Position numbers and translations under genes: made by a program
Shown: positions 63,997 to 64,000 of the stretch, piece by piece
Layout: every line of letters starts with the position of its first letter
Numbering within the stretch: position 1 is the stretch's first letter
From: Actinomadura opuntiae
Lineage (GTDB): Bacteria; Actinomycetota; Actinomycetes; Streptosporangiales; Streptosporangiaceae
DNA length: 64,000 bases
Direction of reading: 5' to 3'
NCBI RefSeq assembly: GCF_030283205.1
Contig: NZ_JASNWF010000007.1
Span: 62,001 to 126,000, forward strand
The notes under the pieces: model-generated
What the model saw: the letters and a program-made list of their open reading frames with translations, nothing else
Databases searched by the model: none
What the model was told of the DNA's origin: nothing

Positions 63997-64000
63997 TGGA

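Overview
The window is very GC-rich (clearly above 70 %), gene-dense DNA. GTG and TTG starts are frequent, 4-nt stop/start overlaps are common, and many start codons lie 6-7 nt behind a TAnnnT hexamer, as expected for leaderless transcripts. Together with a principal sigma factor of the HrdB type close to a ParE/ParC topoisomerase IV pair, this points to a chromosomal segment of a filamentous actinomycete. Actinomadura or another member of the Thermomonosporaceae/Streptosporangiales is my best guess (inference). I saw no rRNA, tRNA, CRISPR, phage or replication origin.

Region 1 (1-13.5 kb): the start of a Gfo/Idh/MocA oxidoreductase cut by the window edge, a proline-repeat TerD-type protein, a nitroreductase, a HhH-GPD repair protein, a histidine kinase/response regulator pair translationally coupled to RNase HII, a membrane-anchored protein with two CbxX-type AAA domains, an AlkZ-type glycosylase, a histidine phosphatase, and the 5-oxoprolinase operon pxpABC.

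Region 2 (13.5-22.6 kb): a minus-strand block of two long TY-Chap/SseB-like proteins with low-complexity linkers, a coupled 122-aa protein, a conserved unknown protein and a small helical protein. It is followed by a molybdopterin oxidoreductase with its cytochrome b partner and a second HhH-type repair protein.

Region 3 (23-42.8 kb) is housekeeping in character: a PAS-PAS-GAF-PP2C phosphatase, hrdB with a strong terminator, yaaA, a GNAT acetyltransferase, a DUF7455 zinc-ribbon protein, an ABC-2 exporter, parE, a secreted protein, a membrane protein with a coupled two-component system, an NTF2-like protein, a flavoprotein, parC and a lactate-2-monooxygenase-like flavoenzyme.

Region 4 (42.7-56.5 kb) is accessory: a FUSC transporter divergent from a MarR regulator, a GH13 amylase, an ABC ATPase followed by a two-component system, a small lower-GC patch with a VOC protein and an IS5-type transposase remnant, a methyltransferase, a TetR/SDR pair, two poorly known proteins (one carrying a 12-unit, 15-nt tandem repeat), and a kinase/regulator/DUF4097 operon.

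Region 5 (56.5-64 kb): a short cysteine-rich leader ORF with its own promoter-like sequence precedes a methionine ABC transporter operon (metN-metI-metQ). Downstream is a tightly coupled operon of the uncharacterised STM4015-STM4014-STM4013-STM4012 families (LRR-like, ATP-grasp-like, alkaline-phosphatase-like, radical SAM). A further gene starts at the last five bases. The leader ORF and the STM401x operon are the two most interesting items here.
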